Source: CAYONM01 sp964405325
GTDB lineage: Bacteria > Planctomycetota > UBA11346
Assembly: GCA_964405325.1 (NCBI GenBank)
Contig: CAYONM010000045.1
Span: 1 to 19,506, forward strand
Length of the DNA stretch: 19,506 nucleotides
Reading direction: 5' to 3'
The first letter of the stretch is position 1. Each line of letters starts with the position of its first letter. Under the pieces are notes generated by a model. It was not told where the DNA came from. It saw nothing but the letters and a program-made list of their open reading frames with translations, and did no database searches. Both the position numbers and the translations under genes were made by a program. Positions 14,806 to 19,506 of the stretch are shown one piece after another.

Positions 14806-15070
14806 CCCCCCCCCGACGGTGAGCCCTTTGCCCCGCGTGCCGCCATGAACAGCTGCCCCTGGCAGGATGGCCATCAACTTCTGACTCCTGAGCGTTGTCA
14901 TCCAAGGTAAACGCCTGGATCCAGCAAAGTGTCCGCCCTGCACGCTTGTCTTTCTGATTGCGGTCTCCGGCTCCATGAACAGCGCCAATGCCGCCTGCGG
15001 CGCCGATCGCGATGGCAGCCGCGCGGAAGCCATTCGGCTGCTAGAAATGGCACGGGACTTGATCGAGTAA
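14806..15070 (+). pseudogene. vWA-domain (YfbK-like) gene remnant with frameshift and internal deletion
   Basis: Three pieces of a YfbK-type von Willebrand A protein can be read in order. PPPDGEPFAPRAAMNSCPWQ (from 14806) matches the segment before the vWA domain (typically 'P..GEPFAV..EVAPCPW'). After a one-base slip near 14875-14885 the frame gives LLSVVIQGKRLDPAKCPP, then TLVFLIAVSGSMNS, which corresponds to the metal-site strand 'NLVFLIDVSGSM'. The next residues are GADRDGSRAEAIRLLEMARD, the family's C-terminal tail, ending at TAA 15068-15070. The roughly 300 residues normally between the metal site and the tail are missing, and the first metal-binding Asp is Ala. It is a dead relic. Confidence 0.75.
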
Positions 15071-15109
15071 GGCCTGAAAAGGAGCTCTCGCGGAGACGAG
15101 GAGACAGGA

Positions 15110-16034
15110 ATGGTTTTTTTTGATCCGCTCGATGGCAGATGGTCAGCCAAGGCGGGACTTCGCCCGGAACCAAAGGGGGCAATCCTATCGGTCGGCGCCC
15201 GGTTTTCGGCTCGGCGCCGAGCCTCGTCCCGGTCAGGACCCCACCGACCCACTGGCCATCGACGAAGCCAGCATCGAACGCCTGCGCGAACAGGCCCGCT
15301 GCGCCTGTGGCCTGGAGCATTTTCTCACTGGCGGCGCTTATGACGCCTTCACCGACACCTTCGAGGACTTGCACGGCCTGCCACAGTTGCCGGGTCTGGC
15401 GGCTCAGGACCTGATGGCCAAGGGCTACGGCTTCGGCGTCGAGGGCGACTGGAAAACATCAGCCAGGTTGCATGTCTGCAAACAAATGGCCGCTGGCCGA
15501 GCGGGCGGCACCAGCTTCATGGAAGACTACACCTATCACCTGGAGGCCGGCCAGGAATTGGTGCTCGGGGCGCATATGCTGGAGGTCTGCCCATCGATCG
15601 CCGCTGACACCCCACACCTGGAAATCCATCCGCTTGGCATCGGCGGCAAGCAGGCCCCCGCCCGTCTGGTCTTCGACGCCGCCCCTGGTCCAGCGCTGAA
15701 TATCAGCCTGATCGATCTGGGCAACCGCTTTCGCCTGATGGTCAACCTGGTCGACACCGTCGTAGCACCCGCCGGCCTGCCACACTTACCCGTCGCCCGT
15801 GCCTGCTGGCAACCCCGACCGGATTTCCGCACCAGCGCCGCCGCTTGGATTCACGCCGGCGCGGCCCACCACAGCGTTTATACCAGTGCCTTGCAGCTGA
15901 CTCATCTGCAGGATTTCGCCGAAATGGCCGGCATCGAATGCCTGGTCATCGATGGGCACAGCCGCGAACACAGCCTGTGCCAGGAGCTGCGTTGGAACGA
16001 CATCGCCTATGGCTTGGCGGTCAGTCATGGCTGA
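15110..16034 (+). pseudogene. araA: L-arabinose isomerase C-terminal half (araA remnant)
   Basis: From about 15246 to TGA 16032-16034 the protein is clearly the C-terminal half of L-arabinose isomerase: FTDTFEDLHGLPQLPGLAAQ, MAKGYGFGVEGDWKTSA, TSFMEDYTYH, HMLEVCPSIA, HPLGIGGKQAPARLVFDA, WIHAGAAHHSVY and ELRWNDIAYG. The metal ligands known from E. coli AraA (two Glu, two His) are all kept. The N-terminal half, about 215 residues including the conserved 'GSQHLYG' region, is absent. A start ATG at 15110 with AGGAG seven nt upstream reads MVFFDPLDG and could be the old gene start, but a T8 run (15113-15120) puts it one base out of the araA frame. The sequence from 15130 to 15245 is not recognisable. 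The enzyme should be inactive. Confidence 0.85.
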
Positions 16035-16273
16035 TGGTCATTGACGGCGTGGTGCAGCCTGGCGACGGCACCACGCTCACATCGCCACCACCTGTTCCCC
16101 TGCCACCAAGGCGGCTCGCACGCCTACCAGCAGCCCGGCGACGCAGGACCTGCTGCGCACCGGCCGCGCCCTGGCCCGTTTAGAAGCCGATGCCTGCCTG
16201 GCCCGCATCGCCGGTCTCTCGCCCCGGCAATTCCGCCGCCACTGCGGCTGTTCGCCGCAGGCCTGGCCAAGCA
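16031..16273 (+). pseudogene. AraC-family regulator remnant spread over three frames
   Basis: Directly overlapping the araA stop, the plus strand gives in succession LMVIDGVVQPGDGTTLTS (frame from 16031), then SHRHHLFPCHQGGSHAYQQPGD (next frame), then LLRTGRALARLEADACLARI followed by AGLSPRQFRRHCGCSPQAW (third frame). The first two resemble the cupin arm of AraC regulators ('l.G.....pGd..l..PG..H.y'), the third the second helix-turn-helix and its 'G.SP..w' end. At least two frameshifts and missing segments make it non-functional. It follows the araA remnant, fitting an old regulator-enzyme pair. Confidence 0.6.
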
Positions 16274-16280
16274 GCCAAAC

Positions 16281-16305
16281 TAGCGTTTTCGCTATCTCGC
16301 TATCT
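16281..16305. repeat. Small inverted repeat and tandem octamer before the PQQ-propeller gene
   Basis: TAGCG (16281-16285) and CGCTA (16290-16294) form a 5-bp stem with a TTTT loop, and CGCTATCT is repeated in tandem at 16290-16297 and 16298-16305, followed by a run of five T. It could be a weak terminator for upstream transcription or a regulatory site; the stem is too short to be sure. It lies 60 nt upstream of the next gene's start. Confidence 0.3.
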
Positions 16306-16364
16306 TTTTCGTCCCATCGGGTCGATCGCGCGTTAGGATTTTGCCTCGCAGGAGGTAATGCATT

Positions 16365-19300
16365 ATGCGCTCGGTACTACTGATTCTGATCGCGCTGCTG
16401 GGACTGTCGGCCAGCGAGGCCACCGGCCTGGTGGTCTGGATCGATCCCGCACTCGAAACCATCGCCCCCGTTCCTGGCCGCTTGCTGCAGGTGCTGTGTC
16501 GCGATCAGGCCCAGCTGCCGGCGATCCGTGCCCGTTTGGCCGACAACGATGCCGCGCTGTTCTGGCAGGGGCCAGACCTGCCCTTCGCCGATGGCTTGGT
16601 GGCCGCGCTGGTGGCACCCGATGCCGAACACCTGGCCGACGCGGATATCCTGCGCATACTGCGCCCCGGCGGTTCGGCCCGCATCGGCGATCGCAGACTG
16701 GAAAAATCCTGGCCGGAAAATACCGACGACTGGGGCCAGTTCAGCTACGATGCCAGCGGCAACGCCGTCAGCCGGGATGAACAGGTCGGGCCGCCGCGCG
16801 GCCTGCGCTGGCAGCAGCCACCGCGTTGGGCCCGGCATCATGATCACATGGCCTCCACCAGTGCGGTGGTTTCCGCTGGCGGCCGACTCTTTGCCATCGA
16901 GGACCGGGGCTCGCGTCTCAGCATTTTGCTACCAGCACGTTGGAGCCTGGTGGCGCGCGATGCCTTTTCTGGAGTGGAACTCTGGCGGCAGCCGATCGAG
17001 CGCTGGTTCAACCATCTCTGGCCCAATAAATCCGGACCGGTACAGGCCACCCGCCGTCTGGTCGCCCGCGGCGATCGTCTCTGGGTCACCCTGGGCGTGG
17101 ATGCGCCGGTGGTGGAACTCGATGCCGCCAGTGGCGAACTGCGTCAGCAATTGCCGCAGAGCCAGCGTGCCGATGAACTGCTCCTGGCCGGCGACACCCT
17201 GCTGGTCCGACAGCGACTGGCCACGGTGGATCTGACCCACGCCACCAACGGCAACCTACTTGCCATAGAAGACGCCGGTCGCGAACGGACTTGGCAATGT
17301 GCGCCGTCGATGCTACGCGCCTATGACGTGAGCAAGGGCGAACAACGCTGGCAGCAGGAGATCACCGCCATCCCGACCAGCCTGGCCATGGCTGCAAACA
17401 GCGTGGTCTATCACGATGGACAGGCCCTGGTGGGCTTGGCGCGTGCCGACGGCAGTCAGCGCTGGCGCAGCCAGGAGCTGGCGGTCAACCAACGCTTCGG
17501 CAGCTCCTTCGCCCCAACCGTGGTGCTGGCCGATGGCCGCGCTTTCGCCGCTGCCGGCAACGAGCGCATGCTGGCGGTGGATCTGCGCAACGGCGCCACT
17601 CTTTGGCAGAGTGATCATCATCGCTCCGGCTATAGCGCTCCGGATGACATCCTGATTGCCGGTGGCCTGATTTGGAGTGGGGCCACGGTCGGAACCAAAT
17701 CCAGCAAGATATTCACCGGTCGCAATCCGGCCGACGGCAGCGTGGCGCGGGAATTCGCGCCCGATGACGACACCTGGCATTTCCACCGCTGCATGCGCGC
17801 CAAGGCGACCAAGCGCTATTTCATGCCGGGCCTCACCGGCATCGAAATGGTGGACTGGCAAGCCGAACACTGGTCGGTCAATCACTGGGTGCGCGGCGGC
17901 TGCCTGTTCGGCATTCTGCCCGCCAACGGCCTGATATACGCGCCACCGCATCCTTGCGGCTGTTTTGTGGAGTCGAAATTGACCGGTTTCAATGCCCTGG
18001 CACCCACCAGCGGCCTGCCCGAATTGGCCGCTGGCGAAGCGGCCGACCGGCTGCAACCGGGCCCAGCGCTGGCCAGCCCCTGGCAGGATGCCGCCGCCAG
18101 TTGGCCCATGCATCGCGGCAATCCCGCGCGCGACGGTGCCTGCGATCGCAGGCTGCCCAGCCGCTTACAGCAACAATGGGCCAGTCAGCTGCAGGCACCC
18201 ATCACCCCGGCGATCTGCACCGGCAATCTGGTGGTCACCGCCGAAAGCGATCATCAGCAGGTGGTGGCCCTGGACGCGATCAGCGGCGAGACCCGTTGGC
18301 GTTATCACACCAGCGGTCGCATCGATTCCGCCCCCACTTGGTATCGCGGCCGGATCTATGTTGGCAGCAACGATGGCTATATCACCTGCCTGCGGGCCGA
18401 AGACGGTGTGCTGGCCTGGCGTTTCCGCGTCGCTGCCGCCGATCGCCGCATCGTGGTGAATGGCCAACTGGAGTCCCTGCAGCCGGTTTCCGGCAGCGTG
18501 CTGGTGCTGAATGAACGGGTCTACGCCGTCGCCGGCCGCAATGCCTATCTGGATGGTGGCCTGCGTTTTGTCTGCCTGGACGCGGCCAGCGGCGAACTGC
18601 GGCACGAACGCATTTATGACAACTTGGTTCCCGGAAGCGATTCCGATCTGCAGAGCATGGTCAAAAAATGGCATATGCCGGTGGCTCTGCCGGATATTCT
18701 GGCCTGGGACGGCGAACATCTGCGCATGCGCTCACAATTGCTGACCACCGACGGCGAACGCCTGGATATCGAGCGGCGCCCCTTCGACGATCAGCAAGCC
18801 GAAACCCGCCGCCTGTTCAGCGGCTCCGGCTTTCTGGACGATGCCTGGTTCCACCGCAGCTATTGGGTTTATGGTCGGCAGCCCAGCTGCGGCGCCGCCA
18901 TGGCGTATTTCGCTGGTCAGCACACGGCGGCAGGCCGCATTCTCTCGGTGGCAGACGATGCGGTGTACGGCTACGGCCGCCAGGCCCGTTACTGGTACTG
19001 GGCGCCAGTGCTGGATTACCATCTCTTCGCCATGGACCCCCAACCCGAACGGCTGCCCTTCCAATTCGACCGGAAGCTGACCGGCGGCCAGATCCAACAG
19101 GTCAAATTGAAGCGACCCGCGTACCGTTGGTCCCAGGAGCTGCCTTTTTACGTCCGCGGCCTGCTACGCGCTGGCGGTACCCTGTATGCCGCTGGCCCCC
19201 GCCAGGTAATTCCCGAAGTGCGCGCCGCCGAACAATTGACCGATCCCTTGGTGCAGGCGCAACTGCAACGCCAGGACGCGATCCTTGCGGGTGATGGCGA

Positions 19301-19454
19301 GGCGCTGTTACGGGTCGTCAATTGTCAGGATGGTTGTCGTCTCGATCAGATTGAACTGCCAGCGGCACCGGTTTTCGACGGTCTGGCCGCAAGCGACGAC
19401 GGCCTGGTGATCAGCGGTGTCGACGGCGTCCTGCGCCGCTACCAGGCGCGCTAA
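16365..19454 (+). CDS. Exported PQQ-like beta-propeller protein with methyltransferase-like N-terminal segment
   Basis: A 1029-residue protein with a signal peptide (1-19, LLILIALLGLSASEA, cut near 18-20). Residues 20-110 keep the late part of a methyltransferase-like fold (DLPFADGLVAALVAP, ILRILRPGG) but have no glycine-rich SAM loop. Residues 115-165 carry the family block WPENTDDWGQFSYDASGNAV, VGPPRGLRW and RHHDHMAS. The rest is a quinoprotein-like propeller with repeated PQQ motifs, clearest near 635-685 (DAISGETRWRYHTSGR, RIYVGSNDGYITCLRAEDG). A conserved Cys pair lies near 531-533 (PHPCGCF). Relatives occur mainly in Planctomycetota, Verrucomicrobiota and Lentisphaerota, with no assigned function. 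GGAGGT (16351-16356) lies 8 nt before the ATG. It ends at TAA 19452-19454; the last 52 nt of the window hold nothing recognisable. Confidence 0.88.
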   Translation: MRSVLLILIALLGLSASEATGLVVWIDPALETIAPVPGRLLQVLCRDQAQLPAIRARLADNDAALFWQGPDLPFADGLVAALVAPDAEHLADADILRILRPGGSARIGDRRLEKSWPENTDDWGQFSYDASGNAVSRDEQVGPPRGLRWQQPPRWARHHDHMASTSAVVSAGGRLFAIEDRGSRLSILLPARWSLVARDAFSGVELWRQPIERWFNHLWPNKSGPVQATRRLVARGDRLWVTLGVDAPVVELDAASGELRQQLPQSQRADELLLAGDTLLVRQRLATVDLTHATNGNLLAIEDAGRERTWQCAPSMLRAYDVSKGEQRWQQEITAIPTSLAMAANSVVYHDGQALVGLARADGSQRWRSQELAVNQRFGSSFAPTVVLADGRAFAAAGNERMLAVDLRNGATLWQSDHHRSGYSAPDDILIAGGLIWSGATVGTKSSKIFTGRNPADGSVAREFAPDDDTWHFHRCMRAKATKRYFMPGLTGIEMVDWQAEHWSVNHWVRGGCLFGILPANGLIYAPPHPCGCFVESKLTGFNALAPTSGLPELAAGEAADRLQPGPALASPWQDAAASWPMHRGNPARDGACDRRLPSRLQQQWASQLQAPITPAICTGNLVVTAESDHQQVVALDAISGETRWRYHTSGRIDSAPTWYRGRIYVGSNDGYITCLRAEDGVLAWRFRVAAADRRIVVNGQLESLQPVSGSVLVLNERVYAVAGRNAYLDGGLRFVCLDAASGELRHERIYDNLVPGSDSDLQSMVKKWHMPVALPDILAWDGEHLRMRSQLLTTDGERLDIERRPFDDQQAETRRLFSGSGFLDDAWFHRSYWVYGRQPSCGAAMAYFAGQHTAAGRILSVADDAVYGYGRQARYWYWAPVLDYHLFAMDPQPERLPFQFDRKLTGGQIQQVKLKRPAYRWSQELPFYVRGLLRAGGTLYAAGPRQVIPEVRAAEQLTDPLVQAQLQRQDAILAGDGEALLRVVNCQDGCRLDQIELPAAPVFDGLAASDDGLVISGVDGVLRRYQAR

Positions 19455-19506
19455 GGGTGTGGAAAGAAATAAAGGTAGCAGATCGCGCAGAGATTTTGTC
19501 GATCCT

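Noticed and set aside
14806..14814. C9 homopolymer as a phase-variation tract
   Set aside because: It lies after the stop of the oxidoreductase and at the edge of a dead vWA relic, so changing its length would alter no working gene.
1..19506. CRISPR arrays, tRNAs, rRNAs, insertion sequences, phage genes
   Set aside because: No regularly spaced repeats, cloverleaf sequences, transposase motifs or phage proteins were found on reading both strands.

Overview
The window is GC-rich bacterial DNA with strong Shine-Dalgarno sites. Several gene families here are typical of the PVC group (Planctomycetota, Lentisphaerota, Kiritimatiellota): a DUF1570 metallopeptidase, a DUF1569 protein, an FAD_oxidored (PF12831) enzyme, a large PQQ-propeller protein with a methyltransferase-like N-terminus, and YfbK-like vWA remains. 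That placement is inference from gene content; no rRNA, tRNA or other phylogenetic marker beyond leuS is present.

Left half (1-9275), all intact genes on the minus strand. Reading in the direction of transcription: a sucrose-phosphate synthase with a fused phosphatase domain; leucyl-tRNA synthetase (leuS) followed at 19 nt by a small DUF1569/DinB-like protein; then a two-gene signalling operon made of a CBS-PAS-Hpt-HATPase kinase and a STAS protein, behind its own likely promoter; finally a secreted or lipid-anchored DUF1570 zinc peptidase that runs off the left edge. A short plus-strand coding-like scrap near 960-1190 may be a remnant of an Lrp/AsnC regulator.

Right half (9276-19506), mostly plus strand, is a carbohydrate region in visible decay. 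Intact genes are an FGGY sugar kinase with a textbook terminator, a divergent pair formed by an AraC regulator (PocR-like sensor) and an FAD-dependent oxidoreductase with a perfect 10-10-10 inverted repeat between them, and a 1029-residue exported PQQ-propeller protein. Between them lie at least five gene remnants: the C-terminal half of a methylmalonate-semialdehyde dehydrogenase fused in frame to the tail of an IclR regulator; a vWA (YfbK-like) gene with a frameshift and a large internal deletion; the C-terminal half of L-arabinose isomerase; and an AraC regulator spread over three frames.

Main points of interest: the concentrated and readable gene decay around pentose/aldehyde metabolism, the perfect operator-like palindrome, the CheA-like kinase without a CheW domain paired with STAS, and a PQQ-propeller protein whose methyltransferase-like head has no SAM-binding loop. 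I saw no CRISPR array, tRNA, insertion sequence or phage gene, and no system that I can confidently call previously undescribed.
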